64,000 nucleotides of DNA, taken from NCBI GenBank assembly GCA_012837835.1, contig DUQK01000031.1, positions 17,605-81,604 on the forward strand. Reading direction: 5' to 3'. Shown piece after piece: positions 9,994-17,468 of this stretch; within the stretch, counting starts at the first letter, position 1; each line of letters begins with the position of its first letter. The notes below the pieces were generated by a model that searched no databases, was not told the origin of the DNA, and worked only from the letters and a program-made list of their open reading frames with translations. The DNA comes from Christensenellaceae bacterium. Its GTDB lineage: Bacteria; Bacillota; Clostridia; Christensenellales; Aristaeellaceae. The translations under genes and the position numbers were made by a program.

Positions 9994-10692
9994 ATGGCAA
10001 GGGAAAACTACGAACTGCTGGCACTTTTTATGCGGTACTGGTTCGTGTTTTTAATGCTTGTGATTAGCATTAGGGCTGTAAGGCTTATGGCTAAAGAGCG
10101 CCATGAGTATAAAAAACTTATAGATTCTCTTCCCGATGCCGGGCTTATAGGCGAAATAGTAGATATTACAACGGGCAACAGCTATCCATTGCCTAGGGAG
10201 GGCGATATAAGCAATAAGGCGGGGGCTGACATACGGCTTATATATTTGCCGCGCAGCCTGAGCATGCATTTTGAATTTGTTCCAAGGAAGGGCATACGCT
10301 TAAGCCCCGTAAAAAGAAACACTACTGCACTTATGGATGGTATACCCCTATATGAAAGACCTTATGCCCTACACGGTTCATACATACAGGCGGGTAATTA
10401 TACTCTTAGAGTACGCCTTTTTGAAGGTATAGATGTGCCATACAGTAAAAGGCTAAGTACATCAATGGACGATAGCGAAGGCTGGAGCGAGCGAACATGG
10501 GATTTTGCTGCCGATGATTATCTTTACCATATGCAAACAGATGTTAATTACGAGAGCGATTATGATTATAACTACTATAGCCATCAAGAGTATGACTATG
10601 GTTACGAAGATGAGGAAGGATACACAAAGGGCTTTGATTTAGCTCCTCCTAGTGGCGTGGCAAAAAAAGAGGACGATTATGAGGAAGAATAA
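9994..10692 (+). CDS. Membrane-anchored, degenerate FHA-domain protein
   Basis: 232 aa. One N-terminal TM helix (about res 12-28) is followed by a domain at about 45-145 whose strand pattern fits FHA: ADIRL, then SxxH in SLSMHFEF, then an N/DG turn (MDGIPL) and a final xxxG-xxxxR strand. The first Gly-Arg of the FHA phosphothreonine site is not evident, so binding may be altered. The tail (about 160-232) is Asp/Glu/Tyr-rich. It overlaps the FtsW/RodA-like gene by 14 bases and heads an FHA-FtsW/RodA-PBP operon, the same association as fhaB-rodA-pbpA in actinobacteria. A scaffold role in elongation or septation is inferred. Confidence 0.6.
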   Translation: MARENYELLALFMRYWFVFLMLVISIRAVRLMAKERHEYKKLIDSLPDAGLIGEIVDITTGNSYPLPREGDISNKAGADIRLIYLPRSLSMHFEFVPRKGIRLSPVKRNTTALMDGIPLYERPYALHGSYIQAGNYTLRVRLFEGIDVPYSKRLSTSMDDSEGWSERTWDFAADDYLYHMQTDVNYESDYDYNYYSHQEYDYGYEDEEGYTKGFDLAPPSGVAKKEDDYEEE

Positions 10693-11962
10693 GAAACGCC
10701 TTAACAAAAAGCGCATTAATAAAAATCCCCTTGTAAATAAGCTCGCCTTTACCATAGTACTGTTTATATTCAGCGGTTTTGCGATGCTTACTGTTAAAAA
10801 CATGGATATGCAGACGTTGGTAATTTCCATAGCGGTACCGCTTATATTCCTAATGTCTACAACGCTTATACCCAAAATATTTTTTGCAGATAAGCTGCTT
10901 TTATCCTTGGTAAATTTCCTATGCTCGCTTGGTGTGCTTGTGCTGTATCGTATGGACCCTGCAAAGGGTGTAAATCATGCAATAAACTATGTTGTAGGGC
11001 TAATCACCATGGTAGTGATTATGTTGGTGGTTAAAAACCTATCGCGCTTTAGGAAGCTTTTTCCTATTATAGGACTATTTTCAATAGCTATGCTTGCCCT
11101 GCCTGTGGTAGCAGGAAAGGAAATAGGCGGCGCGAAGGCATGGATTCAGATAGGCTCCATAGGCTTTCAGCCCAGCGAAGTTGTAAAAATAATGCTGGTT
11201 GTGGCAAACGCCTATTTTTTATCAAAGAAAAAAATATTCTATTCTATGGCATTTACAGGTATGTGTCTGCTTTTACTTGTGCTGCAAAGGGACCTTGGCA
11301 CCGCGCTATTATACTATGTAGTTACACTTGTAATGATGTTTGTTGCAAGCGGTAGCTGGGCTTTGCTTGCCGGAGGAGTAATAGGGGCAGGCGCTGTTGC
11401 TGTGCTTGGTTACTCCTTGCTTAAGCGTATAGGCTTTGCACACCTTGAAAGGCGGCTTTTGGCTTGGCTAAATCCTTGGGGTAACTATAAAGATGCAGGT
11501 TATCAAACAGTGCAGTCGCTACTTGCCATAGTAAACGGCGGGGCATTTGGGCTTGGGCTTGGAGCAGGCAATGCTTCTCAAATCCCCGTAAAGGAAACAG
11601 ACTTTATATTTCCATTTATATTAAACGAATTTGGTATGATATTCGGGGTATGCTTGGTGCTTATATATATAATAATATTTTTAAGGGGCATAGCAGTAGC
11701 TATGAGGTGCAACCATAGGATGCATAGCCTTATGGCTGCGGGCTGCAGCTTCTTTATAGCCTTTCAAACCTTTGTAATAATAGGCGGCAATATAAATATG
11801 CTGCCTATAACAGGTGTAACGCTTCCATTTGTTAGCTATGGCGGCACTTCCCTTCTTAGCAGCATGGGTATGATGGGTGTAATTCAAGGCATAGCAAGCA
11901 TAAATAAAAGGCATATAATGCAAGATGAACTCCTTGCCGATATAGGGGAGGGGCTAGCATGA
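10679..11962 (+). CDS. SEDS-family peptidoglycan polymerase (FtsW/RodA-like)
   Basis: Polymerises lipid II into glycan strands together with a class B PBP. 427 aa with about ten TM segments. The start chosen is the ATG at 10679 (MRKNKKRLNKK), since the upstream in-frame Met lies inside the FHA gene and lacks a ribosome site. Family signatures are GLGLGAG followed by KETDFIFPFILNEFG, and near the C terminus PITGVTLPFVSYGG. Sequence alone does not decide between FtsW, RodA and SpoVE. The stop overlaps the PBP start (ATGA), so polymerase and transpeptidase are translationally coupled. Confidence 0.92.
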   Translation: MRKNKKRLNKKRINKNPLVNKLAFTIVLFIFSGFAMLTVKNMDMQTLVISIAVPLIFLMSTTLIPKIFFADKLLLSLVNFLCSLGVLVLYRMDPAKGVNHAINYVVGLITMVVIMLVVKNLSRFRKLFPIIGLFSIAMLALPVVAGKEIGGAKAWIQIGSIGFQPSEVVKIMLVVANAYFLSKKKIFYSMAFTGMCLLLLVLQRDLGTALLYYVVTLVMMFVASGSWALLAGGVIGAGAVAVLGYSLLKRIGFAHLERRLLAWLNPWGNYKDAGYQTVQSLLAIVNGGAFGLGLGAGNASQIPVKETDFIFPFILNEFGMIFGVCLVLIYIIIFLRGIAVAMRCNHRMHSLMAAGCSFFIAFQTFVIIGGNINMLPITGVTLPFVSYGGTSLLSSMGMMGVIQGIASINKRHIMQDELLADIGEGLA

Positions 11963-13365
11963 AGAATCTCAGGAGTATGCTAAGGAAAGCTGCGCTTGTT
12001 ATGACGGTACTATTGCTATCCCTTGTGGTGTTCGGCGCATACAATGTGTCAACACAAGGCAATAGATGGTTTTCATCAAGCGCCAACACTCATTTAAGGG
12101 AGCTTAAGGCTAATGCCACAGCCGGCAATGTATACGATAGAATGGGCGTTCTTCTTGCTACTACAGATATAAACGGTAAGCGCGTATACAATCCCGATAG
12201 CAATATAAGGCGCTCTATGGTGCATGTGCTGGGTGACAGGCAAAATAACGTAGGCTATGGTGTTGAAGCTTTTATGGCTAATAGGCTTTACGGTTTTGAT
12301 ACTTCGCCCCTTGTAAGGCTTACCCACGCAATAAGAGGTGAAAAACTAAAAGGGAATGACTTAAGGCTTACCGTTGATTCTAATCTATCATCACGCATTG
12401 CTAGGCTTTTTCCAAAGGACCATAAGGGCGCATGTGTGGTTATGAACTACCGCACGGGAGAAGTGCTCAGCCTATTAAGTTTCCCGAATTTTGACCCCGA
12501 TAATATAACAGAGGCAACTAAGCAGGACAGGAACCGCCCCTTCTGGAACAATGCTACAAGGTGGGTAAGCGCCCCGGGTTCTACATTCAAGGTGATTACG
12601 CTTGCAAGCGCGCTTCAAAACATTAATAATATAGAGAATGAAACCCTTAACTGCAGCGGTATAATAGAGTTTCCGGGCGGCAGACATAACCTTCTTGACG
12701 CAGGCAAGGCGGTGCATGGGGATATATCGCTAAAGCAGGCGTTTACTAAGAGCTGCAATGTGGTTTTCGGCTCGCTCGCCCTAAGGCTTGGCGATGCGCA
12801 GCTTTCAAACACTGCCGCAGCCTTTGGCATAGGCGATTATTTCCTGTTCAGGGATTTTGTTGTGGAAAACTCCTCATACCCTAAGCATAACCGTACTCAA
12901 AGCGAGATAGCCTGGACTGGCGTTGGGCAGAGCGCCTTGCAGATAAGCCCGCTTCATATGTGCATGATAGCTTCCTCAATAGCAAACGGCGGGGATATGA
13001 TGGAGCCTCAACTGCTGCTTAGGGAAATAAACCCTAATAACGAAGTTAAAGAACAATTTTCGCCTAGAGTTTACAAAAAAGCTTTAAGTAAGGAACATGC
13101 CCAAATTATTTCAGACTATATGTATGGCGTAGTTCAAAGCGGCACAGGTACAGGCGCAAGAGTAAAGGGCTACAGGATATGCGGCAAGACAGGTTCTTCT
13201 GAGATAGACAATCAAGAAAAAAGCAACGCATGGTTTATAGGTTTTATAGACGAGGAAAACTACCCCTATGCCGTGTGCGTTGCTGTTATGAATGCAGGCA
13301 GCGCCGGTAAGGTCGCGGCGCCGCTTGCTGGAGAAATATTTAAAGAAATACTAGGAGTAAGGTAA
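11959..13365 (+). CDS. Class B penicillin-binding protein (PbpA-like transpeptidase)
   Basis: 468 aa with an N-terminal TM anchor (about res 11-28). The catalytic triad motifs of a DD-transpeptidase are present: STFK (208-211, nucleophile Ser208), SCN (265-267) and KTG (410-412). The N-terminal region is short, unlike ~700-aa FtsI/PBP2, and resembles actinobacterial PbpA, which also partners a SEDS protein and an FHA protein. It is the last gene of its operon. Its stop is immediately adjacent to the convergent stop of the TPM-domain gene, with no spacer. Confidence 0.92.
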   Translation: MKNLRSMLRKAALVMTVLLLSLVVFGAYNVSTQGNRWFSSSANTHLRELKANATAGNVYDRMGVLLATTDINGKRVYNPDSNIRRSMVHVLGDRQNNVGYGVEAFMANRLYGFDTSPLVRLTHAIRGEKLKGNDLRLTVDSNLSSRIARLFPKDHKGACVVMNYRTGEVLSLLSFPNFDPDNITEATKQDRNRPFWNNATRWVSAPGSTFKVITLASALQNINNIENETLNCSGIIEFPGGRHNLLDAGKAVHGDISLKQAFTKSCNVVFGSLALRLGDAQLSNTAAAFGIGDYFLFRDFVVENSSYPKHNRTQSEIAWTGVGQSALQISPLHMCMIASSIANGGDMMEPQLLLREINPNNEVKEQFSPRVYKKALSKEHAQIISDYMYGVVQSGTGTGARVKGYRICGKTGSSEIDNQEKSNAWFIGFIDEENYPYAVCVAVMNAGSAGKVAAPLAGEIFKEILGVR

Positions 13366-14148
13366 TTACAGGCTTCCGCTTCTTCCGCCGTATGAACGCC
13401 CTGATGAGCTTGAAAAACTGCTGCTTCCTCCACCACTACTGCTTTTGTTGCTGCTTTCTATTTTGGTTTTTGTTTCCGTCATATATAGGTATATATCGTT
13501 GGAATGAACAAGCTTTAAGCTTCCGGGCAACACATAATTTGCTGCGCTGCTTTGGCTTTTCATTCTGCGCATATCTTTAGCGAATATACTTATGGCAATA
13601 GCTGCAATTATTGCGGATATTACAAATATATATGGCACATATTGTGCTAATATCTGTACCTTTGTTTTGGGTGTTAGCGCTTTTTGTAGGTAATCCATAT
13701 AGTCAAGCATTGCATTATAATAGTCCCTGTCAGGAAGGTGCGGTTTTAATACATTATACAGGTCATCCTGGCTTTCGCCTGCAAGCATTTCCTTTGCTGT
13801 GCCGAAGCTCGCTTCGCCGTATGCGCCCCTTTTACCTATATCAAAGCAGAAGGCGAACGCTACATAGCTGTCCATGTTTTCATAATCGCGAACGGATTCA
13901 TAGTATTCAGCGGCGAATCTTTCAGCACTAAAGCCCTTAGAGTTGTTAGTGGTAATAATAATAAGGTCTGAGCCTGTACTTTCGTATAGCTCGCTCGCCC
14001 TTTTGTTTAGCACATCAATTTCTTCGGCACTAAAAAAGCCAGTGTCGTCAAACACATGCTTATCTAAAGCAAGCGCAGGTATGCTTATAGCAAAGCAAGA
14101 AATTAGTATAGCGGTTATTAAAACTATCAATAAAGTTATTTTTTTCAT
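13366..14148 (-). CDS. TPM-domain membrane protein with Gly/Ser-rich tail
   Basis: 260 aa. An N-terminal signal/anchor (res 4-27) is followed by a TPM domain (about 30-150: DDTGFFSAEEIDVLNKRA, then DLIIITTNNSKG), a TM helix (about 170-192), a cytoplasmic stretch, and a low-complexity tail of Ser and Gly with one Arg-Tyr block. TPM domains occur in YgcG/Psb32-type proteins of unclear biochemistry. It is four bases from and probably co-transcribed with the upstream zinc-ribbon membrane protein, a frequent pairing that suggests a joint envelope-quality role (inferred). Confidence 0.75.
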   Translation of the reverse strand: MKKITLLIVLITAILISCFAISIPALALDKHVFDDTGFFSAEEIDVLNKRASELYESTGSDLIIITTNNSKGFSAERFAAEYYESVRDYENMDSYVAFAFCFDIGKRGAYGEASFGTAKEMLAGESQDDLYNVLKPHLPDRDYYNAMLDYMDYLQKALTPKTKVQILAQYVPYIFVISAIIAAIAISIFAKDMRRMKSQSSAANYVLPGSLKLVHSNDIYLYMTETKTKIESSNKSSSGGGSSSFSSSSGRSYGGRSGSL

Positions 14149-14152
14149 AATA

Positions 14153-15241
14153 TCACCTAAACTGTAAAATCAAGGACATAATAAATGTAATTATTGCGGA
14201 AGAACCTGCAAATATGCCAAGAAACCAGCCTATGGCTTTGGGAACTGACATAGGTATATCGCATGTAAGCTGTTCTGTTTGTCCGTTTATTGCAAAGGTA
14301 TAGGTTTTATCTGCCTTTTTTGTGGTTATTAGCCACATTGGATATAGCGCAGGGTAGCAGGTGCCGTCAGGCACATTTATCTTTGTGGATATAGGCACGA
14401 CGGATTCATAACCAAGCACGGTTGAGCGCAGTTCATTTTGCATACTCCGGGCTATACGCTCATCAGCCCTCTTTTTGCTATCTTCTATGGCTACATCGGC
14501 TCTACTTGCCTGCGCGCCTGAAAGCACTTCGGGTACATAGGGGAGAGCGTCTTTAGTGTTATATGGCTCAAGCGATTCAGTTAGCTTATTATCCGTTTTT
14601 TCGCTTGCGTCAACGGGCAGGTCTTTAAAATCAACAGTGCCGGCTCGCCTTATGCGGTAGTGGCGCGTTTGGGTTATGCGGTAATTTCCCCGTCTAAATG
14701 AGCGCACCCTTTTGGCGGAGTAAGTTATATCAGCATCCGCGGTGCAGCTAAAGAGCCAGTAGGGTACATATAGCTTTCTTATTTCGTCTATTTGGTTATT
14801 CTTCTTAAACAGATTGGGTATAAGCTTCTTGTTTTTAAAGTAATTTTTGAAAAGCTCAACCGCCCTGTCTTTGCTTACCTTAAAGGGTATTACGGAATCG
14901 GGTCTTGTGCCGGGGGTAAATTGAGCAGGTATTATAGACGGGCTGCCACAAAATGCACACTCTGTTGCGACGGTGGTTTCATCGGTTATAAGCTCTGCTC
15001 CGCATGATGAACAGTTGAAAGTGCGTGTGCGGTTAAGCTCCTCATCGCTAAAACCTTCGTCTTTAGCTTGCCAATTTGTACCCTCATTAAAGTTTTCACT
15101 TTCCTTTTCGATTTCAATAGCTTGTTTAAGGGCTTCAACTTCAAACTGGCTGCCGCAACTTGAACATGCCATTTCCTTAGCGTTGCCATCAAAAGTAAGC
15201 GAGCTGCCACAGGAAGGGCATTTATATGTTATTGTTGCCAT
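14153..15241 (-). CDS. Double zinc-ribbon membrane protein
   Basis: 362 aa. Two four-Cys ribbons are visible: CPSC...CSSC (about res 8-30) and CSSC...CAFC (about 75-97). A conserved mid-region has an IRKLYVPYWLF motif, and a single TM helix closes the C terminus (about 333-358). The topology predicts a soluble N-terminal bulk. The closest recognisable type is the TFIIB-zinc-ribbon/primosome-like membrane proteins found beside TPM-domain genes; no activity is known. It is the first gene of the pair, with GGAGG before the ATG at 15241. Confidence 0.7.
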   Translation of the reverse strand: MATITYKCPSCGSSLTFDGNAKEMACSSCGSQFEVEALKQAIEIEKESENFNEGTNWQAKDEGFSDEELNRTRTFNCSSCGAELITDETTVATECAFCGSPSIIPAQFTPGTRPDSVIPFKVSKDRAVELFKNYFKNKKLIPNLFKKNNQIDEIRKLYVPYWLFSCTADADITYSAKRVRSFRRGNYRITQTRHYRIRRAGTVDFKDLPVDASEKTDNKLTESLEPYNTKDALPYVPEVLSGAQASRADVAIEDSKKRADERIARSMQNELRSTVLGYESVVPISTKINVPDGTCYPALYPMWLITTKKADKTYTFAINGQTEQLTCDIPMSVPKAIGWFLGIFAGSSAIITFIMSLILQFR

Positions 15242-15317
15242 TTGTACCTCCTTGTCAATATACTTTTTCTGCGCATATTCTAGCAGAGTATGAATATTTT
15301 GTAAATAATGATAGCTT

Positions 15318-15478
15318 ATACTTATCTCAGCCTAAATCAGCTTTATATTGCGCGCCTTTTCCGATTTGACTTTGCTTTGCTCAGTCAACGTAGCGCCACT
15401 ATGTTTCCTTCGCCAAGCTTCGCCAAATCAAAAAAAACTCGCTGCAATCTATGCGCTGCTTTAAACTGAGATAAGTAT
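15318..15478. mobile_element. MITE-like palindromic element, subfamily A copy 1
   Basis: 161 bp bounded by perfect 13-bp inverted repeats ATACTTATCTCAG (15318-15330) and its complement (15466-15478). The interior is itself an imperfect palindrome (CCGATTTGACTTTGC...CTTCGCCAAATC) and has no ORF. A second copy (28022-28180) is nearly identical. The interior is also recognisably related to the three subfamily B copies. It fills most of the 15242-15554 gap, and its right end is two bases before the ctsR -35. Outside it the gap holds only the ctsR promoter/operator and the start region of the zinc-ribbon gene. Confidence 0.85.
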
Positions 15479-15481
15479 TAC

Positions 15482-15510
15482 TTGTAAAAAAGAGCTGCAT
15501 ATGCTACAAT
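15482..15510 (+). promoter_or_regulatory. Predicted ctsR-operon promoter
   Basis: TTGTAA (15482-15487), 17-bp spacer, TACAAT (15505-15510). It starts two bases after the end of the MITE-like element, and the CtsR box lies just downstream at the expected transcription start. Confidence 0.75.
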
Positions 15511-15515
15511 TTAAA

Positions 15516-15532
15516 GGTCAAAGAAGGTTAGA
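15516..15532 (+). promoter_or_regulatory. CtsR operator
   Basis: Heptad direct repeat GGTCAAA (15516-15522), three-base spacer, GGTTAGA (15526-15532). It matches the CtsR box consensus (two GGTCAAA heptads spaced by 3), with the second heptad 5/7. Its position across the transcription start implies autorepression of the ctsR-mcsA-mcsB-clpC operon. Confidence 0.85.
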
Positions 15533-15554
15533 CTTTTTGACTGGGAGGAGAAAA

Positions 15555-16043
15555 ATGAGGCTAAGCGATATAATAGAAGAATTTATAAAGGGTATGCTTT
15601 CCCCAAGCGTAGGGGAGATACGCCTTCAGCGCAACGAGCTTGCTGAATATTTCAGCTGTTCTCCATCTCAAATAAACTATGTTCTGTCAACGCGCTTTAC
15701 GCCCGCACACGGCTATATTATAGAAAGCAGGCGCGGTGGCGGGGGGTTTATAAGCATAACCCAGATAAAGCCGAAGACAGCACAGCAGCTGGACCATCTG
15801 CTTAACAACCTAATTGGAAGCTCCATAGACGATAGGCAGGCAAATGCACTATGCAAACAGCTTTTAAGGCACGATATAATAAACAAGAGAGAGGCGCGCC
15901 TCATGTGCGCCGCCACATGCAATAAGGCATTAAATGTTTCCCTATCAAACGGCATGAAGGATGAAGTTAGAGCCAACATATTAAGAAGTATGTTACTATC
16001 CCTTGTAAAGGGAAACCAGTTGGAGGAAGAAAATGATCTGTGA
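15555..16043 (+). CDS. ctsR: CtsR heat-shock repressor
   Basis: 162 aa. The start is ATG 15555 (MRLSDIIEEFIKGML) with GGGAGGAG; the longer frame from 15501 would run through the operator. The N-terminal winged helix-turn-helix includes LAEYFSCSPSQINYVLSTRFTP and the ESRRGGGGFISI wing whose Gly tetrad senses heat in the family. It dimerises through the C-terminal helical domain. It heads the ctsR-mcsA-mcsB-clpC operon and overlaps mcsA by 11 bases. A CtsR box at 15516-15532 supports autoregulation. Confidence 0.96.
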   Translation: MRLSDIIEEFIKGMLSPSVGEIRLQRNELAEYFSCSPSQINYVLSTRFTPAHGYIIESRRGGGGFISITQIKPKTAQQLDHLLNNLIGSSIDDRQANALCKQLLRHDIINKREARLMCAATCNKALNVSLSNGMKDEVRANILRSMLLSLVKGNQLEEENDL

Positions 16044-16524
16044 AATTTGTAATAAAAACGAAGGCAATATAGTTTTTCAAGTTTATAATAATGGAAAAAT
16101 GATAACTAGAACAATATGCTCCGAGTGTGCTGTTGCTGCGCAGAACCAGTTTTTTAAGGCGCTGCGTATAGTGACAAACAATGTAAACCAGAAGAGTAAG
16201 CAGACTAGGAGCGTTGCGAGGCTGCCGGAAAGCATATGTACTAGCTGCGGCACTGCGATATCGGAAATAACTGAAGACACTCTTCTTGGTTGCCCTAATT
16301 GCTATGATGTGGCAAGGGTACAGCTTGCTAAGCTAAAGCAAAAGGATAAAGCTGAAAATACTGAAGAGGGAGAAATTGCGCAGCCAAAGGATATACTTGC
16401 GCAAATGCATCATGAGCTAAGAAGCGCAATAGTAATGCAGGATTTTGAACTTGCAGCAAGCATAAGGGATAAAATCCGTAAAACCGAGGAAACGCTTTTA
16501 GTAGAGGGTGATGGTGATGAATAA
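16033..16524 (+). CDS. mcsA: McsA, zinc-binding adaptor of McsB/CtsR
   Basis: 163 aa. It has paired CxxC motifs (CEIC at res 3-6, CSEC near 31-34, CTSC near 75-78, CPNC near 93-96) that form two zinc fingers, and a C-terminal UVR-type helical hairpin (AIVMQDFELAASIRDKIR). In the family McsA activates McsB and binds CtsR. It overlaps both neighbours, which indicates tight translational coupling. Confidence 0.93.
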   Translation: MICEICNKNEGNIVFQVYNNGKMITRTICSECAVAAQNQFFKALRIVTNNVNQKSKQTRSVARLPESICTSCGTAISEITEDTLLGCPNCYDVARVQLAKLKQKDKAENTEEGEIAQPKDILAQMHHELRSAIVMQDFELAASIRDKIRKTEETLLVEGDGDE

Positions 16525-17467
16525 ACTGCTTATATCAAGGCGCGCAAGTCTATCAAGAAATTTTAGCGACCTTCCATTCCCTAACAAGATGGATAAGGCG
16601 CAGAGGGAAACAGGGCTTGCCAGGGTTTCTCTTGCGCTTTACAGCGGCAGGGAAGTGTTTAAACAGGTATATAAGGGTGATGGCATAGGTCTATCAGGCG
16701 CAGGCTTTTTTGCATCAGCAATGGAAGATATACTTTCAAAGGAAAATGTAAACCTTTTTGAAAACAGTACCGGTAATGTATTTGTAATAGCAGGTGATGA
16801 GGACTGTGTTAAAGTACAAAGCATTTTTGAAGGTGAGCAGGATAAAGCTATTTACCTTATAGAGAACATAGCATCCCATATATTTAAGGCTTATTCACCG
16901 GCTTATGACCCGCAGTTTGGTTACCTTACCGCAAGACCTGCGCTAGCAGGCACCGGTATAGAACTTTCAGCGCTAATACATCTTCCGGTTACAAGCCTAC
17001 TACGGCAGGTATCATCTGCTAAAAAAACACTTAAAGAGGAAACAAACTGTGTGTTATCCCCTATAAGCAAGGGGCGTAACCCCTCATGCCTTTACGAAAT
17101 AAAATGCATGGGAGAAGGTGCAGATAGTATGAAAGAGAGCTTGGATAACGCGCTAAATAAGCTATATACGCAGGAGAGCTTGCTTGCAAAAAGGGTGTTA
17201 AGTAATCCGCGCTCATCTCTGTACGATAAGATACATAGAGCTTATGGTGTGTTGTGCCATGCAAGGCGCATAACTATGGAGGAGTTTCTATCCCTCTGGT
17301 CGCTTTTACGCTTGGGGGCGGAAAACAAAGCTATAGACATAAGCATAGAAAAGGTGGACAGCCTGCTTAAACCATCAAGCCGTGTGCATGAGCGCTTGAG
17401 AAACAACTCAAACGAAAGAAACTATATAAGAGCCGATGAAATAAGGCGGCTACTTAAGGAGGAATAA
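16517..17467 (+). CDS. mcsB: McsB-like protein with degenerate arginine-kinase active site
   Basis: 316 aa against about 350-365 in the family. The start chosen is ATG 16517 (MNKLLISRRAS) behind GAGGGTG; three in-frame starts crowd 16508-16519. Fold and position fit McsB, but hallmark catalytic stretches are changed relative to Bacillus McsB as I recall it: SSRIRLARN becomes SRRASLSRN (7-15), NEEDHIR becomes GDEDCVK (93-99), CPTN becomes RPAL (140-143), LRAS becomes IELS (148-151), and the GEGSEA loop is absent. The C-terminal RNYIRA (301-306) resembles the allosteric phospho-arginine motif RDxxRA. It probably serves as an adaptor or pseudokinase (inference). Confidence 0.85.
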   Translation: MNKLLISRRASLSRNFSDLPFPNKMDKAQRETGLARVSLALYSGREVFKQVYKGDGIGLSGAGFFASAMEDILSKENVNLFENSTGNVFVIAGDEDCVKVQSIFEGEQDKAIYLIENIASHIFKAYSPAYDPQFGYLTARPALAGTGIELSALIHLPVTSLLRQVSSAKKTLKEETNCVLSPISKGRNPSCLYEIKCMGEGADSMKESLDNALNKLYTQESLLAKRVLSNPRSSLYDKIHRAYGVLCHARRITMEEFLSLWSLLRLGAENKAIDISIEKVDSLLKPSSRVHERLRNNSNERNYIRADEIRRLLKEE

Positions 17468-17468
17468 C

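Noticed and set aside
15501..15554. N-terminal extension of CtsR
   Set aside because: It would translate the promoter -10 and the CtsR operator.
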